Positions 26,104 through 36,983 of a stretch of DNA of 64,000 nt are shown one piece after another. Position 1 is the first letter of the stretch; each line of letters starts with the position of its first letter. A program made the translations under genes and the position numbers. Source of the DNA: JAJXXT01 sp963764465 (lineage in GTDB: Bacteria > Pseudomonadota > Alphaproteobacteria > Acetobacterales > Acetobacteraceae); the NCBI GenBank assembly GCA_963764465.1, contig CAVXSO010000002.1, positions 434,001-498,000 on the forward strand, read 5' to 3'. The notes beneath the pieces were generated by a model that saw only the letters and a program-made list of their open reading frames with translations, searched no databases and was not told the DNA's origin.

Positions 26104-26135
26104 CGGGTTGAAAACCGCCGGCGCCGTCCGCATAT
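26104..26135 (+). promoter_or_regulatory. Heat-shock sigma (RpoH/sigma-32) type promoter of htpG
   Basis: GGTTGAAA with core TTGAAA at 26108-26113, a 14-base spacer, then CCGCATAT at 26128-26135. This is close to the RpoH pattern (CTTGAA and CCCCATnT). It lies 26 bp upstream of the htpG ATG, which fits HtpG being a heat-shock chaperone. The transcription start was not determined. Confidence 0.6.
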
Positions 26136-26161
26136 CGCCGGCCGCGAAAGGAGGTCGGGGC

Positions 26162-27988
<1,827 letters not shown>

Positions 27989-28045
27989 GAGCTCTTTCCG
28001 CCACGCCGTTTCCGTGGAAACTCGCAGGCAGCAAGGGGGACCGCG

Positions 28046-29416
28046 ATGATCGAACAGACACTGCCGCTTACCGATGCAGCGCAGGGCGCGCGCGTGGTGC
28101 ATGCGGCGCGGCCTCGGGAGCTCGCGGCGCTGCTCACGAAACTGCCAAAGGCACAGGCAGAGTTCGTCGCTGCATCCGGCTTTGCCGCCAAGGCGGAGGA
28201 ACTGCTGCTGCTGCCGGGTGAAGGCGGCGTGGACGCGATTTTCGGGCTCGGGAGCGCGGAAGGGCCGTTCGTGTGGGGCGCGCTCGCGACCAGGCTTCCG
28301 GCTGGGACCTGGCGGTTCGGGGAGGGCGTAGAGGACGCCACGCAGGCAACGCTCGGATTCTGCCTCGGCGCCTATCGCTACACCGCGTTCAAGCCGGCGA
28401 AGCCTGGCCCGGTGCTGCTGCGTGCACCCGGCGTTGTGTCCGCCGAGCGCGAGGCGCAGGCGGCCTGGATGGTGCGCGATCTGGTCAACGCGCCAGCCAA
28501 CCTGCTCGGCCCCACGGAGCTTGCGGAGGCCGCTGCCGACCTCGCTCGCCTCTTCGGGGCCAGCGCCGCGCTGACCAAGGGCGATGCGCTCGCCCGTGAC
28601 TACCCAACCGTGTTTGCTGTCGGGAACGGTTCCGAACGGGCGCCGGTTGTTGCCAAATTCGCCTGGTCGGGCGCGGGGCCGGAGGCGCCGCTGATCTCAC
28701 TCTGCGGCAAGGGCGTCGTGTTTGACACCGGCGGCTACGACCTGAAGCCTTCGGCGGCGATGCTGCGGATGAAGAAGGACATGGGCGGCGCCGCGACGAT
28801 GCTGGGCCTCGCGCGGCTGATCATGGCGGCCGGGCTGCCGGTGCGCCTCGAGGTCGCGATCGGCTGCGTGGAGAACTCCGTCTCGGGTCACGCCATGCGA
28901 CCGCTCGACGTGGTGCGCACGCGCCGTGGCCTTTCGGTCGAGATCGGCAATACCGATGCCGAGGGACGGCTGGTGCTGTGCGACCTTCTGGCCGAGGCAT
29001 CCGACCGCAAGCCGGCGCTGCTGATGAATGCGGCGACGCTCACGGGGGCGGCGCGCGTCGCGCTCGGCCCCGACCTTCCGGCGCTGTTCTGCAACGACGA
29101 CGGCTGGGCCGAGGCGCTGCTCGCGGCCGGGGCGCGCGTGCACGACCCGTTGTGGCGGTTGCCACTCTGGGACGGATACGATTCCTGGCTCGATTCGCCG
29201 GTCGCCGATCTCAACAATGTCGCCAGCAAGCCGATGGCCGGCGCCGTCACTGCCGCACTGTTCATGCGCCGCTTCGTTGCCCCCGGCGTGCCCTGGGCGC
29301 ACCTCGACCTGTACGCATGGAACGATTCGCCGCGGGCCGGGCGCCCCGAGGGGGGCGAGGCGATGGCCATGCGCGCCGTGGCCGCGGCGCTGGCGGAGCG
29401 TTTCGGCGCCGGTTGA
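28046..29416 (+). CDS. M17 leucyl aminopeptidase family protein
   Basis: A 456-residue cytosolic di-zinc peptidase. The C-terminal catalytic domain carries GKGVVFDTGGYDLKP (Lys and Asp ligands), KKDMGGAATML, and the family signature NTDAEGRLVLCDLL with the metal-binding Asp/Glu and catalytic Arg. The N-terminal domain is short and divergent, as in the less-studied alphaproteobacterial group. Removal of N-terminal residues is the expected reaction. It is likely co-transcribed with htpG. Confidence 0.92.
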   Translation: MIEQTLPLTDAAQGARVVHAARPRELAALLTKLPKAQAEFVAASGFAAKAEELLLLPGEGGVDAIFGLGSAEGPFVWGALATRLPAGTWRFGEGVEDATQATLGFCLGAYRYTAFKPAKPGPVLLRAPGVVSAEREAQAAWMVRDLVNAPANLLGPTELAEAAADLARLFGASAALTKGDALARDYPTVFAVGNGSERAPVVAKFAWSGAGPEAPLISLCGKGVVFDTGGYDLKPSAAMLRMKKDMGGAATMLGLARLIMAAGLPVRLEVAIGCVENSVSGHAMRPLDVVRTRRGLSVEIGNTDAEGRLVLCDLLAEASDRKPALLMNAATLTGAARVALGPDLPALFCNDDGWAEALLAAGARVHDPLWRLPLWDGYDSWLDSPVADLNNVASKPMAGAVTAALFMRRFVAPGVPWAHLDLYAWNDSPRAGRPEGGEAMAMRAVAAALAERFGAG

Positions 29417-29665
29417 TCGCCCGAGCCCGCCGCGCGCCCGGGAAATCGCCGACGGGGCGTATCACGGTCGGCGAAGATGCAGTCTGCCGCTTCGTCCGAT
29501 CGATACGTTAAAGACGGCGTGAGCGTCGTCGTGCCGGACCGGCTGCGCAATTGTTACGGAAAACTGGCGTGGACGTAATGAGGCCGACATCGGCCGACAA
29601 GAGAGGCGCGCGTAGGCCCACGGGGTAGCGCCGGGTGTGGCGCATGCGAGAAAAGGAATCGACCC

Positions 29666-30019
29666 ATGGCCATGGCAATGACAGGTGAGCAACTCGTTGG
29701 AGTTCTGCGCGAGACCATCGGTGCTCTCGTCAAGCGCGACGGTGACGATCTTTCCGCGCGGCAGCTGGCGGTATTCCTCGACTGCTATCTCAAGGAAGGC
29801 GCGCATACCGTGCGCGGCCTTTCGACCGATCTTGAGATTTCCAAGCCGGCGGTGACGCGCGCGCTGGACCGTCTGTGTGAGCTCGACCTCACGCGCCGAA
29901 AGACCGACCCTGCGGACCGCCGCAGCGTGCTGGTGCAGCGGACCACGAGGGGCTCTTCTTATCTGCGCGAGCTGCGCAACGTGATGACGGCCGCGGCCTC
30001 GCCGCGTCACGCGCGCTGA
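29666..30019 (+). CDS. MarR-family winged-helix regulator
   Basis: A 117-residue protein with a winged-helix domain: LSARQLAVFLDCYLKEG, TVRGLSTDLEISKPAVTRAL (helix-turn-helix), and the wing RKTDPADRRSVLVQRT. It lacks the usual long dimerisation helices and is short for MarR. The 249-bp upstream gap presumably holds its promoter; a purine-rich AAAAGGA precedes the ATG. It is convergent with the dioxygenase gene. Whether it controls the exopolysaccharide locus next door is unknown. Confidence 0.87.
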   Translation: MAMAMTGEQLVGVLRETIGALVKRDGDDLSARQLAVFLDCYLKEGAHTVRGLSTDLEISKPAVTRALDRLCELDLTRRKTDPADRRSVLVQRTTRGSSYLRELRNVMTAAASPRHAR

Positions 30020-30043
30020 ACGACGGACGCCTGGCTGGTTCCG

Positions 30044-30991
30044 TCAGACCGTCACCGGGGGCGGCTGACGGAACCGGTCGAGCGCGTAGTCGTTGACGTG
30101 TCCGAAGGAGATGCCGTGCCGGAAATCGGCGACCTTGCGCCCGTTCTCCTCGCGGTATCCCCAGGCCGCCTGTTCAGCGAACGGCCTTGAGGGGCTGAAG
30201 AACGCCTGCTGGTGATAGACCGGTACGCCTACGGGCGTGGTGTGCATCACCAGCGAGAAACGCGTGCGGCTTGGATCCTTGATCGGCGTGCCGCCATGCG
30301 GCAGTTGCGGGTGCCAGATCAGCGCATCGCCGGCCTCGACGTGCAGCTCCTTGACGGCGAGGCCCCGGCGCCTGCCTTCCGCCACCACGCGCGACTGATA
30401 TTCGTTCCATGCCTCGCCATCGAGCGGCGGAATGTTCTCGAGCGAGTTGTACCGACGCAGCGCCATGGCCTCGCGATCCACCTCGGGGATCGTGTGACCG
30501 TACTCCATCACCTCGAGGCACCCGTTCTGGTCGCCCGCGGGCTCGAGATAGATTGTCGTTCCGAAATAGAGATATTCTGGTCTCGTACAGAAAACCGGAC
30601 TGTCGCGGTGCAACGGCTGCTGCGATCCGGTTTCGTAGAACAGCGAAGTGTAGAGCGCGACCGATACGCCGAACAGCACGTCCTGGACCGCGAGAAGCAG
30701 GGTGGTACGTGAGAACAGTGCAGCAAGTTCCGGTATGGCGCAGTGCAAATTCACGATGCGCGGGTAGTGCCCGAGCTGGTTGCGGTTCGCGGCGAAGATC
30801 TCTTCGTTCGCCGCCTCGAAGCGGCGGAACGCGGCGATGGCGCCGCGGCAGGTCTCAGGCTGAACCGCGGCCTTGATGACAGTGTAGCCCCTGATCACCA
30901 CTTCGAGCGCGTGGGCGCGAATGCGCTGGTCGACCGGCAGCGCGCTGATTTGTGCCACGGCGTCCGGCTTCAGGAACAGGCCCAGTGTCAT
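30044..30991 (-). CDS. Phytanoyl-CoA dioxygenase (PhyH) family protein
   Basis: A 315-residue putative Fe(II)/2-oxoglutarate oxygenase. The HxD motif lies in QPLHRDSPVF, and the distal iron histidine in LPHGGTP is followed by the 2OG-binding SRTRFS arginine. Bacterial PhyH proteins hydroxylate lipids, natural products or amino acids (family knowledge); the substrate is unknown here. It sits 88 bp downstream of the exosortase gene in the same direction, so it may be expressed with the exopolysaccharide locus. The start at 30991 matches the domain onset. Confidence 0.85.
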   Translation of the reverse strand: MTLGLFLKPDAVAQISALPVDQRIRAHALEVVIRGYTVIKAAVQPETCRGAIAAFRRFEAANEEIFAANRNQLGHYPRIVNLHCAIPELAALFSRTTLLLAVQDVLFGVSVALYTSLFYETGSQQPLHRDSPVFCTRPEYLYFGTTIYLEPAGDQNGCLEVMEYGHTIPEVDREAMALRRYNSLENIPPLDGEAWNEYQSRVVAEGRRRGLAVKELHVEAGDALIWHPQLPHGGTPIKDPSRTRFSLVMHTTPVGVPVYHQQAFFSPSRPFAEQAAWGYREENGRKVADFRHGISFGHVNDYALDRFRQPPPVTV

Positions 30992-31079
30992 GCGGTTCCC
31001 CGTCGGATACGCCCGCTTCTGCAAGCGGCGGGGCGCCCTATGCGACCAGTCTCGCTCAGCGGGCGTGGGCGGGCAATCT

Positions 31080-32618
31080 CTATCCGCCTGCCCATCCAGG
31101 CAGCCCAGCGATCCGCTCGTCGAACCGCTGCTGCGCGCTGATGAGCCGCTCAAGTGCCCGCTGGCTGCGCTTGGTATCCTCGGCGCTGTGCCAGGGTGTC
31201 GCCGGTTTGAGCGAGAAGGCAACGATGACGCTCGGTTTGCCGCCGCCGAAGAGATTGGATCGTGCAAGCGCGATCCGGGTGTGTAATCCGGCGCCGGCCA
31301 CACGGTTATCGACCCAGAGCGCGCCGGTGGTCATTTGTTCGGCCTGGTCGTTTACCTCAACCGTCCATTGCTGTGGCCGGGTGTCCCTCAAGTGGAGCGG
31401 AATGACGCGGGCTTCGCCACCGCCTGTACCTGTGTCGGTGAGCGAGGCGAAGCTGTGGATGACAGCGGCGGGCGGTGCGCCCGCGGGAATCGCCCGCACG
31501 GTCACGCGCACGTCCTGACCATCGCAGACGAGGTACTGCACGGCGAGGCCGGGTGCCGTTGTACCCCCGGCGGCGGGAGAACAATCCGGCGGCAGGCGCA
31601 GGTGCAACGCGACGAGGGGCGGCGTTCCCATGCCGCGCCCGTTGAGCAGGTGCGCGGCAAGGGGCGCCACCACGATGGCCGCCAGCGCGGTGCCGCATGC
31701 CATCAGTCCCAGGCGCGGGCTCGCATTGCCCTGTGCCGCCGGCGGCATCGTGCGCGGCCTCGGAGCCAGGTCGTCGCGGAAGGGAAGCCCGATCAGGATC
31801 TGGATCAGGATAACGATGGAGAAGAATATCCAGCCGTACAAAACATGGTCCGTTGCCGCCGCCTGGGCGCTGCCGATGTAGTGGCCGAGCGCCACGATGC
31901 CGAGCGCGCGGAACCCGTTCGCGACGACCGGTACCACCACGGACATCAGCAGGAACGCGGCGCGCTTGAGGTTGCTGCGATACATGAGCAGCCCATAGAG
32001 CGCGCCGAAGGCGATCGAGGCGATGAGGAAGCGCAGCCCCGCACAGGCCTGGGCGACGTAGAACGCGCCTTCGGGAATCCGGATCAGGAACGAGTCGATG
32101 TCGTTGGGGATGCCGAGGATGTCGAGGCTGATTCCCGTGAATCGGGTGGTGAAGGTCTGCAGCGGTCCGGTCACGAAGCCGCCGAACGGCACCAGGAAGA
32201 CCAGGTACAGGAGCGGTCCCATCAGCGCGCGGAACAGCGCGGGCCCCAGTGTTGCCAGGAACAGCACCCAAATGAACCCGATCAGGGCAAGCTGACGCCC
32301 TTCCATGATGCCGAGGCGCTCGGCCAGCAGCCACGCGGCGCCGGGTACCAGCGCGAGCACGGCTGCCGCCGGGACGGGTTGCGCGCGCAGCCCGAAGATT
32401 CGGTCGCGGCGGTCCCAGGCGAGCCATGCCACGATGGGAAGGACAAAGTAGCAATGGCTGTAGGCGGTCGATGACGACCAGACATCGACGGCGGTCCCGA
32501 TCTCGGCGTGGAACAAGGCGCCCAGGACAACAAGCCCGACGGCGATTGCCGGCAGGGTCGGGGCGAAGACGTAGCGGATGCGCGCGAGGTCGGCGGCTCG
32601 GGTTCGCACAAGGGCCAT
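31080..32618 (-). CDS. xrtA: Exosortase A (XrtA), fused to EpsI domain
   Basis: A 512-residue membrane protein. The N-terminal about 310 residues are a multi-span exosortase, with the proposed catalytic triad intact: Cys192 (QACAGLRFL), Arg237 (NGFRALG) and His258 (TDHVLYGW). The last about 170 residues form the EpsI (DUF3485) domain (VALHLRLPPDC to GGGKPSVIVAFSLKP), as in the XrtA subtype. Exosortases are thought to cleave PEP-CTERM tails and attach the proteins to the envelope or exopolysaccharide. No PEP-CTERM substrate was recognised in this window. It diverges from the TIGR03087 glycosyltransferase. Confidence 0.93.
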   Translation of the reverse strand: MALVRTRAADLARIRYVFAPTLPAIAVGLVVLGALFHAEIGTAVDVWSSSTAYSHCYFVLPIVAWLAWDRRDRIFGLRAQPVPAAAVLALVPGAAWLLAERLGIMEGRQLALIGFIWVLFLATLGPALFRALMGPLLYLVFLVPFGGFVTGPLQTFTTRFTGISLDILGIPNDIDSFLIRIPEGAFYVAQACAGLRFLIASIAFGALYGLLMYRSNLKRAAFLLMSVVVPVVANGFRALGIVALGHYIGSAQAAATDHVLYGWIFFSIVILIQILIGLPFRDDLAPRPRTMPPAAQGNASPRLGLMACGTALAAIVVAPLAAHLLNGRGMGTPPLVALHLRLPPDCSPAAGGTTAPGLAVQYLVCDGQDVRVTVRAIPAGAPPAAVIHSFASLTDTGTGGGEARVIPLHLRDTRPQQWTVEVNDQAEQMTTGALWVDNRVAGAGLHTRIALARSNLFGGGKPSVIVAFSLKPATPWHSAEDTKRSQRALERLISAQQRFDERIAGLPGWAGG

Positions 32619-32837
32619 GCGCGATGTGGTGCCATGCCGCCGCCCGCCGCGCCAGCGCCATGCGGAGGCGACTGCGGGCGCGTCAGGCGGCCAACCGGCG
32701 CTGATTTTCCCGAGAACGGGCGCGTCGTGGTGAGTGGAGGCCGCGCTGTGCCGCGAAATTCCTGGGATTATTCCCATCCAAGGGGATGCGCCGGGCAATG
32801 GCGGACCGTGCCGGGCCATGCCGGCCGTTCATGAAAA

Positions 32838-32865
32838 TTGACAGCCCTTCGCTTGTCGATATGGC
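32838..32865 (+). promoter_or_regulatory. Candidate promoter for TIGR03087 glycosyltransferase gene
   Basis: TTGACA at 32838-32843, 16-base spacer, then TATGGC at 32860-32865, in the 274-bp divergent gap between exosortase and glycosyltransferase. The -10 is weak. It ends 27 bp before the ATG at 32893. Confidence 0.35.
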
Positions 32866-32892
32866 CTGTGGCGCGTTCTTGCCAGGGCCTCG

Positions 32893-34077
32893 ATGCGCAT
32901 CTTCTTTCTCACCCAACGCGTACCGCACCCGCCCGATCGCGGCGACAAGATCGCCACGGCCCACCACGTGCGCCATCTCGCCCGATCGCACGAGGTGCAT
33001 GTCTTCTGCCTCGCCGATGGGGCCGAGGATCTTGTCCATGTGGCGCCGCTTCGCGCGCTCGTCGCTTCCGTGACAGCGGTGCCTGTATCGCCCTGGCGGG
33101 CCAGGCTGCGTGCGGCGTGGGCGTTGATAACCGGCGGTTCGCTTTCGGTTGCCATGCTGTCGGAGCCCGCGTTGCGGCGGGCCGTCGCGCGGGCCGCGGC
33201 GGCGATGCCGCCCGACCTCGTGATCGTCTACAGTTCCAACGCCGCGCAGCACGCGCTCGGCCTCGCCGGCATGCCACGCATCATGAATTTCGCCGATCTC
33301 GACAGCCGGAAATTCGCGGATCTCGGCAGGAGCGCGCCTTGGCCGATGCGCCTGCTCTATGCGCAGGAAGGGCGAAGGCTGCTCTCATGGGAGCGGCGGA
33401 TCGCGCATGCCTTTTCCCACTCGCTGCTGTGCACCGAGGCGGAGGCCGCGGACTTCCGCGCGCTCATTCCGGGGGAGCCCGTCAGTGTTTTCGGCAACGG
33501 CGTCGACCTCGATTATTTCGCTCCCGGCGCCGCCGAGCCGGAGGAGGATTTGCTCGTTTTCACTGGGGTCATGGACTACGCGGCCAATGTCGATGCCATG
33601 GTCTGGTTCTGTGCGGAGGTGCTACCGCGAATCCGCGCGCGGCGTCCCGCCGTGCGCCTCGCCATCGTGGGCAGTCGGCCCAACGCGGCGGTGCGGCGCC
33701 TTGGCGCGCTGCCCGGCGTGACCGTGACGGGGCGTGTGCCGGACGTGCGCCCCTGGATCGGCCGTGCCACGGTGTTCGTCGCGCCGCTGCGGCTTGCCCG
33801 CGGCATCCAGAACAAGGTCCTCGAGGCGATGGCTTCTGGCATTCCCGTCGTGGCTTCCACGGCAGCCTGGCGTGGTACCGGATTGCCAGCAGGCGAAGGG
33901 ATGTTGCCCGCGGAGACGGCGGAAGCCTTCGCGGATGCGGTGCTCGAACTGCTCGCCGATCCCACGAAGCGCGCGGCGCTCGCGGCTCGCGGACGCGCCG
34001 CGATGGAGCGCGATTTTACCTGGGCGGCGCAGTTCGCCCGGCTCGATGCGGTGATCGCCGGTGTGACCGGCGGCTAG
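32893..34077 (+). CDS. TIGR03087-family XrtA/PEP-CTERM system glycosyltransferase
   Basis: A 394-residue GT-B glycosyltransferase of the type found with XrtA systems. The N-terminal motif is MRIFFLTQRVPHPPDRGDKI, followed by RHLARSHEVHVFCL. The donor half has VFGNGVDLDYFAP, TGVMDYAANVDAMVWF and GIQNKVLEAMASGIPVV (nucleotide-sugar site). It presumably adds a sugar to the lipid-linked repeat unit on the cytosolic face. It is convergent with the FemAB-like gene; the two stop codons overlap in a CTAG at 34074-34077. Confidence 0.92.
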   Translation: MRIFFLTQRVPHPPDRGDKIATAHHVRHLARSHEVHVFCLADGAEDLVHVAPLRALVASVTAVPVSPWRARLRAAWALITGGSLSVAMLSEPALRRAVARAAAAMPPDLVIVYSSNAAQHALGLAGMPRIMNFADLDSRKFADLGRSAPWPMRLLYAQEGRRLLSWERRIAHAFSHSLLCTEAEAADFRALIPGEPVSVFGNGVDLDYFAPGAAEPEEDLLVFTGVMDYAANVDAMVWFCAEVLPRIRARRPAVRLAIVGSRPNAAVRRLGALPGVTVTGRVPDVRPWIGRATVFVAPLRLARGIQNKVLEAMASGIPVVASTAAWRGTGLPAGEGMLPAETAEAFADAVLELLADPTKRAALAARGRAAMERDFTWAAQFARLDAVIAGVTGG

Positions 34078-35123
34078 CCGAGGCCGCGAACGATCGCGGG
34101 GCCAACCAGATTTGCGACCGGCAGCGGCAACCGCTTCCAGGCGGCGATGAAAAGCCGGTATTTCGGGTTGAGCGGGTTGAGATCAGGGATCGAGGCGCCA
34201 GCGGCCAGTCGGTAGCGGTGCACGATGGGCTGCGGCTCGAACCCCCAGTTCTTCTTGAAAGCAAAGGCGCCGGTACCGCGCTTGCTGCGGCCGAAATCGA
34301 ACAGCGAGAACCCGCGCGCCGCCGCACGGCGCATCACTTCCCAGTACATGAAGTCGTTGGCGTAGGCGTGTCGCGCCGCCGCGGTTCCGCCTCCGTAATA
34401 GGGAAGGATCTCGTCGCGGAAAGCGAAGTTCATCACCGCGGCGATGGGGGTGCCGTGGTCGCGTATGGTGACGATCTCGGCATCCTCGCCAAATGCGTCG
34501 AGCAATGCGGCGAACCAGCGGCGTGGAAATACCGGCGTTCCGAGATTGTGCACGCTTTCCGCATAGATCCGATGCAATCCCGAGGCATCGCGCGAGACCT
34601 CCGAGGTGAGGCCGCGCTCGATTCCCTTGCGTACCATGGCGCGCTGCTTGCGGGGGATCGCCTTGAGGTTTGCCTCGTCGGAAGCGGTGAAGCGCTTGCG
34701 AAAAGTGACGTAGAGATCGTCGCGCGCCGGCCAGGCATCGGCCTCGAAGGCGGCAGGGTCGAGGTCGTGCAGCAGCCGCAGCTCCAAGACCGGTGCCGCG
34801 GTCTCGCGCATGATGCGCTCCGCCTCGGCAAGCAGCGCCGCTTCGGTCGCCGGCTCGTCGCCGAGCGGGCCGCCATGGACACAGAACGGTACCGAAATGA
34901 GGCTGTGGCCGAAGAGGCGCGTGCGCACGCTGCCCAGCGGCAGCACGCCGGCGATGGCGCCGTCGCGCTCGGCGAGCAGGAAATGCGTCTTGTGGCGGAA
35001 GCCCTGCTCGATCGCCCGGGCCCAGCCGGCGCGGTGGAAGAAGGTGGCGCGCGGATGTGCCGTCACGAAGGCGTCCCACGCCGGAACGCTGGCCGCGTCG
35101 AGGGGGCGGATCGAGAGGGCCAT
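34074..35123 (-). CDS. FemAB-family XrtA/PEP-CTERM system-associated protein
   Basis: A 349-residue GNAT-like acyltransferase resembling FemAB/lipid II amino acid transferases. SVPAWDAFVTAHPRATFFH opens the N-terminal domain. The second domain contains HAYANDFMYWEVMRRAAARG and FDFGRSKRGTGAFAFKKNW, the conserved block of XrtA-associated members. The substrate in these loci is unknown; modification of the polysaccharide or protein is possible. It is the last gene of the long minus-strand operon 34.1-42.0 kb, preceded by the deacetylase gene with a 2-bp gap. Confidence 0.9.
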   Translation of the reverse strand: MALSIRPLDAASVPAWDAFVTAHPRATFFHRAGWARAIEQGFRHKTHFLLAERDGAIAGVLPLGSVRTRLFGHSLISVPFCVHGGPLGDEPATEAALLAEAERIMRETAAPVLELRLLHDLDPAAFEADAWPARDDLYVTFRKRFTASDEANLKAIPRKQRAMVRKGIERGLTSEVSRDASGLHRIYAESVHNLGTPVFPRRWFAALLDAFGEDAEIVTIRDHGTPIAAVMNFAFRDEILPYYGGGTAAARHAYANDFMYWEVMRRAAARGFSLFDFGRSKRGTGAFAFKKNWGFEPQPIVHRYRLAAGASIPDLNPLNPKYRLFIAAWKRLPLPVANLVGPAIVRGLG

Positions 35124-35125
35124 GG

Positions 35126-35968
35126 TCAGGCGGCGAGTTCGGGGGCGAAGACGCGGTCCATCCGGTCCCAGGTGAAGTCGTGCAGCAGATGGCGCAGCCT
35201 TCCCTCCATCGCCGCGAGGTTGATGCGGTGGCGGAAGCGCGACCGCAGCGAGGCGCCCTCGATCACCGGTTGGCCAGGATCGATTTCCCAGGGGTGGAAA
35301 TAGAAGATCGCGCGCGTGCCTTCGCCCAGCACCCGGTGCAGACCGGCGCGGAACAGCGTGTACGGCGCCAGCCTGAACCAGCCACCGCCGGAGAGCGGCA
35401 GGTTGCGGCTGCCGAGGCGCAGGGTGGTCATCGGTAATTCCAGCAACGGTCCGCGCCGGTGCGGCCCGCGCGGCGAGCCCGGGGCACCGTAGAGATCGTG
35501 GCGGATCGGGAAGACGGAGGATGAATAACGGTAGCCGGCCTTCGCCAGCGCCTCGAACGCCCAGGGCGTGCGCGGGCCGATGGAAAACGTGGGGGCTCGG
35601 TATCCGGTTATGGGCACACCGCCGATATCTTCGAGCAACGCCTTCGCGCGCGTGATGTCGGCTACGAAAGCCGCCTCGCCGATGCGGTCGACGCGCTGGT
35701 GCCCGAAGCCATGGCTCGCCAGCTCGTGCCCGTCGGCGACGATGCGGCGCACCAGCGCGGGATGGCGCTCGGCAACCCATCCCAGCGTGAAGCAGGTCGC
35801 ATGCACGCCGGCCGCGGCGAACAGATCGAGCGCGCGGTTGGTGTTGGCGGCGACACGCGGCGCGAAATCGCCCCAGTGCGCCGGATCGACGACGCCCGCG
35901 AAGGCCTCGACCTGGAAATAATCCTCGACATCGAGCGTCATCGCGCCCGTGACGTCAGCGCCAGGCAT
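35126..35968 (-). CDS. XrtA system polysaccharide deacetylase (NodB-like, DUF3473)
   Basis: About 280 residues. The catalytic NodB fold has TLDVEDYFQVEAF (catalytic Asp), the metal-binding HGFGHQRVD (His-x3-His), GYRAPTFSI and FYFHPWEID near the end, followed by a DUF3473 tail. It would remove N-acetyl groups from the exopolysaccharide. I chose 35968 (MPGADVTGAM), which begins 8 bp after the ATPase stop. An ATG at 36007 gives 13 more residues but overlaps the ATPase gene, and is possible. Confidence 0.9.
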   Translation of the reverse strand: MPGADVTGAMTLDVEDYFQVEAFAGVVDPAHWGDFAPRVAANTNRALDLFAAAGVHATCFTLGWVAERHPALVRRIVADGHELASHGFGHQRVDRIGEAAFVADITRAKALLEDIGGVPITGYRAPTFSIGPRTPWAFEALAKAGYRYSSSVFPIRHDLYGAPGSPRGPHRRGPLLELPMTTLRLGSRNLPLSGGGWFRLAPYTLFRAGLHRVLGEGTRAIFYFHPWEIDPGQPVIEGASLRSRFRHRINLAAMEGRLRHLLHDFTWDRMDRVFAPELAA

Positions 35969-35975
35969 CCCCGTT

Positions 35976-36980
35976 TCAGCCGCGCGCGCCGGCGCCGCCG
36001 AAGACATCCAGCAGCCGCTGGAACACGCGCTCGCGCCGCGCCGAGGCTTCCTCGAGCGCGGCCACGCGGCCGGCCAGTTCCGCGAGTCCCGCCATACCGC
36101 TGGGTGCGGACGCGACCGCGGCCGGCGCTTGGGAGGGGGGTACGACCTGGTAGACCGGCGCGCCGCCCTCGAGGTCGCGCTGCAGCTCCTCGGCGGTCGA
36201 GTTCACCATCGGGCCGGTGATCGTGTGTGCTTCCTCCAGCGCGCCGTAGAGCATGACGCGCGAGACCAGGCGGTTGATCCGGCGCGGCACCCCAACGCTT
36301 TCACGATGGATGGCGGCGAAGGCGGCTTCGGTGAAGCTCGGGTCACCGTTCCAATCCACCGCCTTCAGGCGGTGCTCGATATAAGCCCGCGTCTCTTCCT
36401 CGGCGAGCGGACCGAGATGGTAGGAGGCAAGCACGCGGCTGCGCAGCTGCTCGAGGTCGGGGCTGGCGATGCGGGCACGAAACTGCGGCTGCCCCAGCAG
36501 GATCGTCTGCAGCCCCGCCTGGCCCTCCTCGGACAGGTTGGAGAGCATGCGCAACTCCTCGAGCGCCGGCAGCGACAGGTTCTGCGCCTCGTCCACCACC
36601 AGCAGCAGCCGCTTTCCCTCGGCTCGGCGGACGCGCAGGATCTCCTCGAAATGCGCGATCAGCGTTGCCTTGTCGCTGGTTTGCGCGGTGACGCCGAAGC
36701 CTGCCATCGCGAGGCGGAACAGGTCGTCGCCGGAGACCTGCGTCGTGCTGACGCGAGCCATCATGTAGGCCTCGCGGTCCAACTGCGCCCAGAGGCGCTC
36801 CACCAGGGTCGTTTTGCCGGCGCCGACTTCGCCGGTGATGACAATGAAGCCCTCGCCCTGCGACAGGCCGAAGATGAGGTGCGAAATTGCACGGCCATGG
36901 CCGCGGCTCTGGTAGAAGAACCGCTGGTCGGGCGTCAGCTGAAAAGGCGGTGCCGACAATCCATAAAATTGTTCAAACAT
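35976..36980 (-). CDS. XrtA/PEP-CTERM system-associated ATPase (ExeA-like)
   Basis: A 334-residue AAA+ ATPase of the ExeA/GspA type. It begins with MFEQFYGLSAPPFQLTPD and has Walker A GEVGAGKTTL, Walker B LLLVVDEAQNLS and the sensor region QTILLGQPQFRARI. The C-terminal about 90 residues are Pro/Ala-rich with a coiled-coil-like end (AELAGRVAALEEASARR). ExeA helps assemble secretion pores; in XrtA loci it is assumed to aid envelope assembly of the export machinery. It starts 3 bp after the outer-membrane protein stop. Confidence 0.9.
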   Translation of the reverse strand: MFEQFYGLSAPPFQLTPDQRFFYQSRGHGRAISHLIFGLSQGEGFIVITGEVGAGKTTLVERLWAQLDREAYMMARVSTTQVSGDDLFRLAMAGFGVTAQTSDKATLIAHFEEILRVRRAEGKRLLLVVDEAQNLSLPALEELRMLSNLSEEGQAGLQTILLGQPQFRARIASPDLEQLRSRVLASYHLGPLAEEETRAYIEHRLKAVDWNGDPSFTEAAFAAIHRESVGVPRRINRLVSRVMLYGALEEAHTITGPMVNSTAEELQRDLEGGAPVYQVVPPSQAPAAVASAPSGMAGLAELAGRVAALEEASARRERVFQRLLDVFGGAGARG

Positions 36981-36983
36981 CGC

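Noticed and set aside
26108..26161. TTG-initiated N-terminal extension of HtpG
   Set aside because: It would overlap a heat-shock-type promoter, and a strong AAAGGAGG site stands before the ATG at 26162.
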